64,000 nt of DNA from DATAZK01 sp963731205 (GTDB lineage Bacteria > Actinomycetota > Actinomycetes > Frankiales > Frankiaceae). Position numbers and translations under genes: made by a program. The notes under the pieces were generated by a model, which saw only the letters and a list, made by a program, of their open reading frames with translations, did no database searches and was not told the DNA's origin. This document shows positions 33,781 to 42,704 of this stretch, in pieces (position 1 is the stretch's first letter; the number at the start of each line of letters is the position of its first letter). The DNA is taken from positions 62,001 through 126,000 of the forward strand of contig CAVSUJ010000002.1 in assembly GCA_963731205.1 (NCBI GenBank), in the 5' to 3' direction.

Positions 33781-34614
33781 CTAGGTCGCTTCGATCTCGG
33801 ACTCCGGTGCGGCGAGCCGCCAGCCACCAGCCGCCCGCGCACCCCCGTCGACATGGATCGTCGTCCCGGTGACAAACGCCGACAACTGCGAGGCCAGAAA
33901 GAGCACCACCCGCGCCGCCTCCTCCGCACTCCCCCGACGGCCCAGCGGGGGCAGCAGCATCGGATCAAAACGTCCCGCCCCTGCAAGCATTTCGGCGCGG
34001 GCGTCGTCGTCGCCGTCGGTACCGATCGCGTCCGGCGCGATGGCATTCACCCGGATCCCGCGCTCCGCCAGTTCGAGCGCGAGCGACGCGGTCAGGTTGG
34101 CCACCGCCGCCTTCATCGCCGCATAGATCGCGAATCCGGGCGCGGCCTGGTGTGCCTCGATCGAGGTCACGTTGACGATCGAACCGCCGGCGGGCATCAG
34201 TGGTGCGACGAGCCGGACGAGCCGGGTGACGGACGTGAAGTTCTCGGCGATGAGCATCGCTTCACCTTTGGCCGTGACGTCGACGAGCGGTGCGTGGAAG
34301 CTGCCGCCGGCGTTGTTCACCAAGATGTCGATGGCGCCGAACCGCCCGCCGGCGGCCGCCACGAAGGCCTCGGTCGCCGCCGGATCCCGAACGTCTGCCG
34401 GGGCCGCCAGCACCTGTCCCCCGAGCTTCTCGATGCCTGCCTGCACGACCCCCAGCTCATCGGCGCGCAGGTCGCAAAGGGCGACCGCGGCGCCGCACGT
34501 CGCGAACAGTTCCGCGCATGCACGGCCGATCCCGCGCGCCGCACCCGTGACGATCGCGGTGCGTCCGGTGAGGTCCAGTGACGGGACCTTCCCGGGCGTC
34601 AGCGGGGCGCCCAC
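33781..34614 (-). CDS. SDR family oxidoreductase
   Basis: A 277-residue short-chain dehydrogenase. TGAARGIG is at 23-30, NNAG at 100-103, and Ser151, Tyr164 and Lys168 (YAAMK) form the catalytic set. VNAIAPDAIGTDG and FVTGTTIHVDGG complete the pattern. A GTG start at 34614 overlaps the fused ETF gene by 16 bp. It may oxidise a 3-hydroxyacyl-CoA or a cyclic alcohol in the same pathway. Confidence 0.9.
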   Translation of the reverse strand: MGAPLTPGKVPSLDLTGRTAIVTGAARGIGRACAELFATCGAAVALCDLRADELGVVQAGIEKLGGQVLAAPADVRDPAATEAFVAAAGGRFGAIDILVNNAGGSFHAPLVDVTAKGEAMLIAENFTSVTRLVRLVAPLMPAGGSIVNVTSIEAHQAAPGFAIYAAMKAAVANLTASLALELAERGIRVNAIAPDAIGTDGDDDARAEMLAGAGRFDPMLLPPLGRRGSAEEAARVVLFLASQLSAFVTGTTIHVDGGARAAGGWRLAAPESEIEAT

Positions 34615-36425
34615 CCCGCCACCCCTGCCGCCTCAGCCGCCGGGCGGCCGGCCTCGAGCGTGGCGGCCAGGATCGGGACGACCTCGCGCCAGTCGCCGAC
34701 GATGCCGGCATCGCAGCAGCCGAAGACGAGCGCATCCGGGTCGGAGTTGACGGCGAGCACGAACGCGGCGCGGCGCACGCCCACCATGTGGTTGAACTTG
34801 CCACTCATCCCGATCGCGACATACAGCTGCGGCGCGAGGCTGCGGCCGGTGATCCCGACCTGACGCGCGTGCGGCAGCCAGCCGACATCGGTGACCTTGC
34901 GGGTAGCGGCGAGCTCGGCGCCGAGCACCCGGCGCAGCGGATCGAGCTGGACGTAGTCGTGCGGTGCGATGCCGCGCCCCACACCGATGACAGAGCCGGC
35001 CGCAGCCAGCTCGTCCATCTCGTCCTCGATCTGCGAGGAGAGCACCTCGGTCAGGCCACGCGACCCGATGGAGACCACTGTTGTGGGCACCGGACGTCCG
35101 GCGCGCGCCGCCCCGAGCCCGAGCACGCCCGGCCGGACGGTCACCAGCTGCGTCGGCGACGACGACGTGATGGCCGCGACCACCTTGCCGCCGAAGGCCG
35201 GCTTCCACGCCACCAGGCGGTCGCCTTCGGTCGTCAGCTCCACCGCATCGCCGACCAGCCCGGCATCAAGGCGGCCGGCCACCCGCGCGGCGACCTCGCG
35301 TCCCCACATCGTCCCCGCCGCAAGCACGGCCCACGGGTGCTGCACGGCACACCAATCCGCGAGCGCCGCCGCCACGTCCGATTCGACCAGCGATCCTGGG
35401 CCGGCCCCTTGCACCACCGTGAGCTCATCGGCTCCGCGACGGCCCAGCTCGTCGGCATCCGGCTGGTCGGCGGCGAGCCCGAACGCGACGACCCGTCCCC
35501 CGCTCTCGGCCGCCAGCGTCGCTGCCGCGCCGAGCAACTCCCAGGACACCCGCGGACGTCCGGGCTCGATCAGCACACCGATCAGCGGACCTGTTCCCGG
35601 CGCCCCGTCGGCCACCGGGGCGAGCGGCTCGTGGTGTGCCGCTCCGGCAAGCACGCCGGCGGCATCCAGCAGCTCGACGGCTTCGCGGACCTGCTGCCCG
35701 ATCGGTCCTTCCAGCCGGACGCAGGGCCGGCTGTCGTCGTAGACCCGTAGCTCGCCGACGACGGTCGGGCTGCCCAGCTGACCCCACGGTCCATCGCCCA
35801 CATCCGCTGCTGTGACCAACTCCAGCCGATCGGCGTCGACGGCCGCCCGTCCCTCCGGTGCGACCTTCGACGGATCGCACAACCGCTCCGCGCACGACAG
35901 CACCGCCGGCAATGAGGTACGCGCCTCGATCGTCCGGTCGTCCTGTTCACAGGTGGCCGAGACCGTGCCGCCCTCGATGGCGAGAACCTTGACCCCGCCG
36001 AGGAACGGCAGGTCGAGCAGCTCGGCAAGGCACGGACCGACCTGGCCGGTATCGGCGTCCACCGAATTGCGTCCGGTGAGGATGAGGTCGAACGGACCCT
36101 TGATGCGCAGCACGGCGGCGAGTGCCCGCGCCGTGGCAAGGGTGTCGCTGCCGGCGAAGGCCGGGTCGCAGATGTGCACACCACGGTCGGCGCCCCAGGC
36201 GACCGCCTCGCGTAACGAATCCTCGGCGGCCGGCGGCCCGAGCGTGAAGACCGTGCACGATCCGCCGGTCTCCCGCGCCAGCTCGACGCCCTTGCTCACC
36301 GCGCGGCGGCAGTAGGCGTTCATCTCCAGATCGAGGCCGTCACGGCGCAGCACCCCGCCGGGCCCGAGCTCCATCTCCTCGACCCGCGGAACCTGCTTGA
36401 TCAGGACCGCAATGCGCAATGCCAA
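34599..36425 (-). CDS. Electron transfer flavoprotein, beta-alpha fusion
   Basis: A 608-residue fusion of both ETF subunits. Residues 1-260 resemble EtfB (IAVLIKQVPRVEEM at the start, RNSVDADTGQVGPCLAELL). Residues about 285-600 resemble EtfA, ending in the FAD-binding region RKVTDVGWLPHARQVGITGRSLAPQLYVAIGMSGKFNHMVG and INSDPDALVF-like CCDAGIVGDW. ETFs carry electrons from acyl-CoA dehydrogenases to the quinone pool. ETF subunits are normally separate genes. Start is TTG with AGGGG upstream. It opens the cluster 59 nt downstream of tetR, yet no acyl-CoA dehydrogenase gene is in the window. Confidence 0.88.
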   Translation of the reverse strand: MALRIAVLIKQVPRVEEMELGPGGVLRRDGLDLEMNAYCRRAVSKGVELARETGGSCTVFTLGPPAAEDSLREAVAWGADRGVHICDPAFAGSDTLATARALAAVLRIKGPFDLILTGRNSVDADTGQVGPCLAELLDLPFLGGVKVLAIEGGTVSATCEQDDRTIEARTSLPAVLSCAERLCDPSKVAPEGRAAVDADRLELVTAADVGDGPWGQLGSPTVVGELRVYDDSRPCVRLEGPIGQQVREAVELLDAAGVLAGAAHHEPLAPVADGAPGTGPLIGVLIEPGRPRVSWELLGAAATLAAESGGRVVAFGLAADQPDADELGRRGADELTVVQGAGPGSLVESDVAAALADWCAVQHPWAVLAAGTMWGREVAARVAGRLDAGLVGDAVELTTEGDRLVAWKPAFGGKVVAAITSSSPTQLVTVRPGVLGLGAARAGRPVPTTVVSIGSRGLTEVLSSQIEDEMDELAAAGSVIGVGRGIAPHDYVQLDPLRRVLGAELAATRKVTDVGWLPHARQVGITGRSLAPQLYVAIGMSGKFNHMVGVRRAAFVLAVNSDPDALVFGCCDAGIVGDWREVVPILAATLEAGRPAAEAAGVAGWAPR

Positions 36426-36484
36426 CGGGCGCCCCTATGTTCGTGGGTCACCACCGCGGTGGCAGCAACGCCGACACCAGCTTC

Positions 36485-37159
36485 TCAGGCCGTGGCTTCC
36501 GCCTCGAAGGCACCCGTCAGGAAGTCGACCAGCCGCTCGCCGAGCGAGTCGCCGGCGTGCGGGGCATAGTGCTTGAGCCACAGGTGCACCGGGCTGGTCG
36601 CGACGCTCACCGTGCGGTTCACCGTGTCCTTGGCGATCGCCCAGCGAAGCATGCGTACGTCATCGGAAAGGTGTGGAGTGACCCGTTCGAGCAGCGCCAG
36701 CGTGCGTGAGATGTCGGGCTCGTAGAGCTGGTTCATCAGCGGGATGTACTCGGGGTGATTCATGACGGCGGCGAGAAACCCGACGTAACCGCCGCCTCCC
36801 CGGCGCGCTCCCCCGAGCTCGATCATCGGCCACACGAGCACATCGACCACGTCGCGCAGCGCCACTTCGGGCAGCGCCTCGATGCGATCCAGCATCCGCC
36901 CGCGGCGCTCGACCAGCTCCCCCGCCCAGCGCGCCAGCAGCGCTTCGACCAGGCCGCTCTTGGAGCCGAAGTGGTAGTGGATCGCGGCCGTGTTGACCCC
37001 GGCCGCATCGGTGATGTCTCGGATCGAGACGGCGTCGATGCCGCTCTTGGCGAACAGCCGCTCCGCCTGTTTCAGGATGCGCTTGCGGGTGGCGTCACCG
37101 CTGACCGTGCGCTGGTCCTGCTCGCCGCCCGCAGCTGTTCGCGTGCGGCGCGCTTCCAT
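36485..37159 (-). CDS. TetR family transcriptional regulator
   Basis: A 224-residue regulator. The helix-turn-helix is in residues 25-70: TRKRILKQAERLFAKSGIDAVSIRDITDAAGVNTAAIHYHFGSKSGLVEALL. The C-terminal ligand domain (QLYEPDISRTLALLERV) resembles the TetR_C group with a long AefR-like helix set. It precedes the ETF fusion on the same strand, so it probably controls the catabolic cluster. The perfect palindrome at 33763-33778 is a candidate site. Confidence 0.9.
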   Translation of the reverse strand: MEARRTRTAAGGEQDQRTVSGDATRKRILKQAERLFAKSGIDAVSIRDITDAAGVNTAAIHYHFGSKSGLVEALLARWAGELVERRGRMLDRIEALPEVALRDVVDVLVWPMIELGGARRGGGGYVGFLAAVMNHPEYIPLMNQLYEPDISRTLALLERVTPHLSDDVRMLRWAIAKDTVNRTVSVATSPVHLWLKHYAPHAGDSLGERLVDFLTGAFEAEATA

Positions 37160-37211
37160 GAAGCGATCGTAGTGGCCGGGCCCTGATCCGCGCGGCGACG
37201 CGCTAGTCGGG

Positions 37212-38045
37212 TCAGCGGGGGCGGTCGCCGGCGAGCGTCACCCGGCACATGACCCGGCGCTCGGTGTAGTCCGGTACCGCGTAGTGCTGCACCCATCGGT
37301 TGTCCCAGAACGCCACAGTGCCGGGACTCCAACGCAGCCGTACCTGATAGTCCGGGACGAGCATCTGATCGCACAGCAGGTCGAGCAGGTCGGCACTCTC
37401 GCGCTCGCCGAGCCCTTCGATACGGGTCGTCCAGTTGCGGTTGACGAACAGTGCCTTGCGGCCGCTCGCCGGATGAGTGCGGACGACGGGGTGCCGGAAC
37501 GGCGGCCAGCGCTGCTGCATCTGCGCGACGTTCGCATCGCTCTTGCCGATCTCGATGGCGCGAAGGAGCATCTTGGTGATGTCGTGGACGGCGTAGAGCC
37601 CGTCGATCATCTCGCGCACCGGCGCCGAAAGTCCCTCGTACGCCAGAAAGGTGTTGGCCCAGCAGGTGTCGCCCCCGAGTGCCGGGATCTGCTCGCCGCG
37701 AAGGATCGACGCGAACGGCGGCTCCGGCATGAACGTGTTGTCGGCGTGCCAGCTGTCGGCGCCTTCTCCCTTCGGCGCGAGCTGATCGAGCACGGTGATG
37801 TCGGGGTTCGCCGCGTCCTTCGGGCCGAACGGTGCGACGCTGACCGGGCCGAAGCGGGTCGCGAACGCCAGCTGCTGCTCGGGGGTGATGTGCTGCTCGC
37901 GGAAGAACAGCACGAGGTGCTTGTCCAGGGCGGCGAGGATCTCGGTGCGGCAGGCGTCATCGAGCGGATCGGCCAGCGTCACGCCCTCGACTTCGGCGCC
38001 GAGCGCCGGCGTGACGGGGCGGATCACCAGTCTTTCGCCGGGCAC
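37212..38045 (-). CDS. TauD/TfdA-family Fe(II)/2-oxoglutarate dioxygenase
   Basis: A 277-residue enzyme. Iron ligands are His and Asp in SWHADNTFMPEPP and the distal His in RWVQHYAVPDY; RRVMCRVTLAG supplies the 2-oxoglutarate arginine. LFFREQHITPEQQLAFATRFGP is the family N-terminal block. Members oxidise taurine, alkyl sulfates or phenoxy acids. GTG start. It is convergent neither with nor overlapping the divergent isomerase-like gene; 116 nt separate the two starts. Confidence 0.92.
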   Translation of the reverse strand: MPGERLVIRPVTPALGAEVEGVTLADPLDDACRTEILAALDKHLVLFFREQHITPEQQLAFATRFGPVSVAPFGPKDAANPDITVLDQLAPKGEGADSWHADNTFMPEPPFASILRGEQIPALGGDTCWANTFLAYEGLSAPVREMIDGLYAVHDITKMLLRAIEIGKSDANVAQMQQRWPPFRHPVVRTHPASGRKALFVNRNWTTRIEGLGERESADLLDLLCDQMLVPDYQVRLRWSPGTVAFWDNRWVQHYAVPDYTERRVMCRVTLAGDRPR

Positions 38046-38161
38046 CTCGCGCCTCTCGTAGGGGGGCGGCCCACGGGGCCTTCGGGCCGAGCGCGAGAAT
38101 CTAACTGCGTGAGTCGCGCAACCGTCAACCGCCGCCGCGAACGGCCACCAGGAGGACGACC

Positions 38162-38995
38162 TTGCTGAGCCGCGACGACCTCATCCTGGTGACCGGGGTG
38201 ATCGGCAACCCGCCGCTCGACACGCTGATCGAAGCCGCTGTGGCGGGTGGTTATCGGGGCCTGTCGGTCTGGCCGGTGGACGTCGCGCAGTGGCGGGCCG
38301 ATGGCGTCACCGATGAGCAGGCGCGAGCCCGCTTCGAGGCCGCCGGACTGATGGTGGCGCAGCAGGAATGCCTGATGCGCTGGCCGAAGACGGGTGCCCC
38401 TGAGACCACGCGTGAGGAGACCGACGTCTTCGAAGCGGCGACGGCCTTGGGAGCATCGATCGTCAGCATTCTCAGCCCGGGTGACGATCGCCGAAGCGAG
38501 AGCGAGCTGACCGAGGCGATGGCCGGCGTCTGCGCGCGGGGAGCCGAGCGCGGCTTCGAGATCGCGCTCGAGGTTGCCCCCTGGAAGGGCATCATCGACA
38601 TCCCGAAAGCCGTCCGCATCATCGAGGCAACGGGCCATACCAACGCCAAGCTCGTCATCGACAACTGGCACATGTTCCGCGGCCAGGTGCCCGAGGCTCA
38701 CCTGGCGGCGATCCCGGCCCAGCGCGTCTCGGCGATCCAGCTCAGCGATGCCCCCGCGGCGGCCGCTCCCGAGATCTTCCCCGAGACCATGGGCGCCCGC
38801 CTGCTGCCGGGCGAGGGAGACTGCGACATCGAGGGATTCCTGTCCGCGCTCTCGGCGAATGCCGGCGACGTGCCGATCAGCGTCGAGGTGCTGAGCGACG
38901 AGCTCCGTGCCCGCGGCCCGGTCGAGGCAGCCGTCCGCACCGCCGAAGCGACCCGCCGTGTCCTTGCCGCCCACAGCTTGAAGCCGGGCGCCTGA
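38162..38995 (+). CDS. Sugar phosphate isomerase/epimerase-like TIM-barrel protein
   Basis: A 277-residue xylose-isomerase-like barrel. FEIALEVAPWKGIIDIPKAVRIIEATG, LVIDNWHMFRGQ and AIQLSDAP, followed by RLLPGEGDCDIEGFL, are the family's metal-binding strands. The TTG start at 38162 is supported by AGGAGG about seven bases upstream. Its TGA overlaps the next ATG (TGATG), so it leads the hydantoinase operon, perhaps as a racemase/epimerase of the substrate. Confidence 0.85.
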   Translation: MLSRDDLILVTGVIGNPPLDTLIEAAVAGGYRGLSVWPVDVAQWRADGVTDEQARARFEAAGLMVAQQECLMRWPKTGAPETTREETDVFEAATALGASIVSILSPGDDRRSESELTEAMAGVCARGAERGFEIALEVAPWKGIIDIPKAVRIIEATGHTNAKLVIDNWHMFRGQVPEAHLAAIPAQRVSAIQLSDAPAAAAPEIFPETMGARLLPGEGDCDIEGFLSALSANAGDVPISVEVLSDELRARGPVEAAVRTAEATRRVLAAHSLKPGA

Positions 38996-40611
38996 TGGCG
39001 GCTGATCCCGTCACGGCAGAAGTGATGCGCAACGGGCTCCTCGTCGCCGTCGAGGAGGCCAGCCGGGTCGTGGTGCGCTCGTCGCACTCGACGTTCATCC
39101 AGGAAGGTGCTGACGCGTGCGCCGCTCTGCTGGACACCACCGGCCAGCTGGTCGCGCAGTCGACGTCGACGTCACTGATGCACAGTTCGAGCCTGCGCTG
39201 CAGCCTGCCGGCGGTCATCGACGTCTTCGCCCTGGATGCCATGCAGTCCGGTGACGTGTTCGCGGTCAACGACCCCTACCGCGGCGGCATCCACGCCAAC
39301 GACGTCCTCGTCTTCCGTCCGGTTTTCCTCGGCGGCGCCGTGCGTTTCTTCGCCTGCACCCTCGTCCACGTCGCCGATCTGGGGGGTGCTGTCGCGGGCG
39401 GCCTCGCATCGCTGGCGGCTGACACCTTCGCGGAGGGAATGGCGCTGCCGCCGGTCCGCCTCTATCAAGCCGGCCAGTCCAACGATGACGTCTGGCGCAT
39501 CCTCGGCGGCAACAGCCGCACGCCCGCCAAGGTGCTCGGCGACATCCACGCCCTCGTCGCCGGCACGTTCGTCCTGGCCGCCGGCGTCGAGCAATTGACC
39601 GGGCGCTACGGCGAGGGTGAGCTGACCGACTTCATCACGCGCCACATCGACGCGACCGAGGCCCAGACCCGGCGCGAGCTCGCCGCGCTACGCCCGGGTC
39701 GCTTCACCGGAGCGTTCACGATCGACAGCGACGGCGTGAGCCCGGGCGTGCGTTACGAGGTCCGCGTCGCGGTCGAGCTCGACGGCGAGGGCGGGATCCG
39801 GTTGGACTTCACCGGGACGTCGCCGCAGTCCCCCGGTGCCATCAATGCCTCGGTGTCGCAGGCGATCTCGGGCGTCGTCTACGCGGTGCGCTGCCTCATC
39901 GATCCGAGCATCCCGATGAACGAAGGCTGCTTCCGGCCCCTCGACATCGTGCTGCCGCCGGGCACGCTCGTGAACCCGAACCCGCCGGCGGCGTGCGGCG
40001 GGCGCCTCGTCACCGTCGCGGCTGCCATCGAAGCCATCCTCGACGCGCTCAGCGAGGCACGTCCGGATCGGGCCGTCGCCGCGAGCGGGCTGATCCACGT
40101 CTACACGCTGGGTGGCCGCACTCCCGCCGGTGAGGGTTGGGTGACCCTGCTCTACGAGTTCGGCGGCATCGGCGCGCGGGCCGGCTCCGACGGGCCTGAC
40201 GCCAACGGCGCGTTCTTCCTCGGCGGACGCTCCGTCATCCCGCAGATCGAGCCGCTGGAAACGGCGTACCCGATGCTGATTCGCAGCGCGAAGCTGCGGC
40301 CGGGCTCCGGCGGCGCCGGGCAGTTCCGTGGCGGACGCGGGGCGCAGATGGACATCGAACTGCTCTCGGACGCCGTGCTGACGGTTCGCGGCGACCGGAT
40401 GGAACTGCCCCCACCCGGGCGTGCCGGCGGCCGGAGCGGTCAGCCCGGCTTCAACCGCGTCGTGCGCGCCGACGGCGCTGTCGAGGAACTCGCGACCAAG
40501 CAGATCAACATCCCCCTGCGGGCAGGCGATCGCTTCGTGCTCGCCACCTCGGGCGGCGGCGGGCTCGGTGATCCGGCCGCGCGCGATCCCGAAGCGGAGG
40601 AGGACGAGTGA
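38995..40611 (+). CDS. Hydantoinase B/oxoprolinase family subunit
   Basis: A 538-residue HyuB-type protein. PVTAEVMRNGLLVAVEEASRVVVRSSHS, DVFAVNDPYRGGIHANDVLVF, GINASVSQAI-like and the C-terminal LRPGSGGAGQFRGGRGA blocks are typical. With HyuA it forms an ATP-dependent amidohydrolase of hydantoins or 5-oxoproline; acetone/acetophenone carboxylases share the fold. Coupled to HyuA by a 4-bp overlap (GTGA). The neighbouring deacylase favours an amide or hydantoin substrate. Confidence 0.9.
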   Translation: MAADPVTAEVMRNGLLVAVEEASRVVVRSSHSTFIQEGADACAALLDTTGQLVAQSTSTSLMHSSSLRCSLPAVIDVFALDAMQSGDVFAVNDPYRGGIHANDVLVFRPVFLGGAVRFFACTLVHVADLGGAVAGGLASLAADTFAEGMALPPVRLYQAGQSNDDVWRILGGNSRTPAKVLGDIHALVAGTFVLAAGVEQLTGRYGEGELTDFITRHIDATEAQTRRELAALRPGRFTGAFTIDSDGVSPGVRYEVRVAVELDGEGGIRLDFTGTSPQSPGAINASVSQAISGVVYAVRCLIDPSIPMNEGCFRPLDIVLPPGTLVNPNPPAACGGRLVTVAAAIEAILDALSEARPDRAVAASGLIHVYTLGGRTPAGEGWVTLLYEFGGIGARAGSDGPDANGAFFLGGRSVIPQIEPLETAYPMLIRSAKLRPGSGGAGQFRGGRGAQMDIELLSDAVLTVRGDRMELPPPGRAGGRSGQPGFNRVVRADGAVEELATKQINIPLRAGDRFVLATSGGGGLGDPAARDPEAEEDE

Positions 40612-42704
40612 CCGGCGTCGCGACGATCGGGGTCGACGTCGGCGGCACCTTCACCGATGTGGTGGTGGACGACGGCTCCGGCACCCACCACGTCGTCAAG
40701 GTCCTGACGACGCCGCAGGATGCGCTCGTCGGAGTCCGGCGCGGGCTGGAGACGGCGCTGGCCCAGGCGAAGCTCCCGGCGGGTGCGGTCAGCCGCGTCG
40801 TTCACGGCACGACCCTCGCCACCAACGTGATCCTCGAAAGACGCGGCGCCAGAACGGCTTTCGTCACCACCGAAGGCTTCGGCGACCTCTTCCGGCTCGG
40901 ACGCGAGGCACGCGTCGAGGAGGACCGTTACGACCTGCTCTTCCAGCCGGTGCGCCCGCCTCTCCAGCACTCATTGACGTTCGAGGCACCCGAGCGGATG
41001 AACGCCGAAGGCCGGCCGCTCACGGCGCTGGATCCGGCAGCCGCGAAGGACCTCGCCGATCGGATCGCCGGCTCACGTCCGGAGTCAGTCGCCATCTGTT
41101 TCCTGCATTCCTGGGCCAACCCGGCCCATGAGGAGCTCATGGCCGAGGCGCTGCGCGCTGCCATGCCGGACGCCTACCTCGCCGTCTCGTCCGAGGTGTG
41201 GCCGGAGCTTCGCGAACACGAGCGCGGGATGACGACGTTGCTCAGCGCCTACGTCGGACCGGTGATGTCGCAGTATTTGCAGCGCTTGCACGACCTGCTG
41301 CGCGCCGACGGTTTCGGCTGCCCGGTCTACGTCATGGACTCGGCGGGCGGCGTGATGTCCGCCGAGCAGGCGGCGCGCCGGCCCATCTTCACGGTCGAGT
41401 CGGGCGGCGCGGCAGGGGTCGTCGCCGCCGGGCAGCTCGGGGTCCGCTACGACCTCGAGCGGGTGCTCTCCTTCGACATGGGCGGGACGACGGCGAAGGC
41501 CGGCCTGGTCCTGCGCGGCCGGCCGCGGATCACCCACCACTTCGAGGTGAGCGGCAAGGGCAGCTTCGGCGTGATGCGTGCCGGATCCGGGCTGCCGGTG
41601 AAGACTCCCGTCGTCGATCTGGCTGAGGTCGGCGCGGGTGGTGGCAGCATCGCCTGGGTCGACGGCACCGGCGCGTTGCGGGTGGGGCCGCGCTCCGCCG
41701 GAGCCGACCCGGGCCCGGCCTGCTACGGGCGCGGCGGCACGGAGCCAACGGTCACCGATGCCAACCTGGTGCTCGGCTACCTCGACCCCGGAGGCCTGGC
41801 CGATGGCGTCACCCTCGACGTCGTGGCAGCGGAAAAAGCTTTGGCCAGCAGGGTTTCTGGGCCGCTCGGGATGTCCAGCCCGGTCGAGGCCGCCCGGGCG
41901 GTGCGCGACATCGCCGTGGCGACGATGGCCGCGGCCATTCGCGTCGTCACGGTGCAGCGCGGTGAGGATCCGCGCGAGGCGGTGATGGTGGCGTTCGGCG
42001 GGGCCGGCCCGATGTTTGCCGTCGACCTCGCCCGGGTCTTCGGGATGAGCCGGATCGTGGTTCCTGCGGCTGCGGGGGTCGGCTCAGCCGTCGGGCTGCT
42101 GCATGCCGACCTCAGCGTGGAGCAGTTACGCACTCGCGTGCTCGCTGCCGATGCGGCCCACTTCCCTGCCGTCATGGACATTTTCGCCCAGCTTTCGGCG
42201 GCCGCACTCGAATCGCTCGGGCAGGATCCGGGCCGCGTACTGCTGCGGCACAGCATCGACATCCGTTACCGCGGCCAGGCCCACCAGCTTCCGGTCCCGC
42301 TGACCGGGCACGAACTGCAGGCGGGGCCGGATGCCGTCCTTGCCGCGTTCCGGGCGGTGTACGAGAGCACCTACGGGGTCGCCCAGGACGCGCCCGCGGA
42401 GTTCGTCACCTACCGGGTGCGGGCGGTCGCACCGTTCGACGCCGGCCAGTCCCACGCGTCGCCATCAGCGGCCGGGCAGGACGTCGCACCTGCCGGGAGC
42501 CGGCGTGCCACATTCTCGGGTGACGACGGTTTCGTCGACGTTCCCGTGCTGCGTCGCGAGCAGCTCGGCAGCGGCGACCGAGTCACCGGTCCCGCGTTCG
42601 TCGAAGGACCCGAGAGCACCACGCTCCTGCCGCCCGGAGCGCTGCTGACCGTCGACACACTCGGCACCTTGCACCTGTGGCCGGAGGGAAAGGACCTCGG
42701 ATGA
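40608..42704 (+). CDS. Hydantoinase A/oxoprolinase family subunit
   Basis: A 698-residue ASKHA-type subunit. IGVDVGGTFTDVVVDDGSG is the first ATP-phosphate loop, VVHGTTLATNVILERRGARTAFVTTEGF is the family signature, and SFDMGGTTAKAGLVLRGRP the second nucleotide motif. GVGSAVGLLHADLSVE follows. It binds ATP and works with the preceding B subunit. GTG start at 40608; the stop overlaps the deacylase ATG (ATGA). Confidence 0.92.
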   Translation: MTGVATIGVDVGGTFTDVVVDDGSGTHHVVKVLTTPQDALVGVRRGLETALAQAKLPAGAVSRVVHGTTLATNVILERRGARTAFVTTEGFGDLFRLGREARVEEDRYDLLFQPVRPPLQHSLTFEAPERMNAEGRPLTALDPAAAKDLADRIAGSRPESVAICFLHSWANPAHEELMAEALRAAMPDAYLAVSSEVWPELREHERGMTTLLSAYVGPVMSQYLQRLHDLLRADGFGCPVYVMDSAGGVMSAEQAARRPIFTVESGGAAGVVAAGQLGVRYDLERVLSFDMGGTTAKAGLVLRGRPRITHHFEVSGKGSFGVMRAGSGLPVKTPVVDLAEVGAGGGSIAWVDGTGALRVGPRSAGADPGPACYGRGGTEPTVTDANLVLGYLDPGGLADGVTLDVVAAEKALASRVSGPLGMSSPVEAARAVRDIAVATMAAAIRVVTVQRGEDPREAVMVAFGGAGPMFAVDLARVFGMSRIVVPAAAGVGSAVGLLHADLSVEQLRTRVLAADAAHFPAVMDIFAQLSAAALESLGQDPGRVLLRHSIDIRYRGQAHQLPVPLTGHELQAGPDAVLAAFRAVYESTYGVAQDAPAEFVTYRVRAVAPFDAGQSHASPSAAGQDVAPAGSRRATFSGDDGFVDVPVLRREQLGSGDRVTGPAFVEGPESTTLLPPGALLTVDTLGTLHLWPEGKDLG

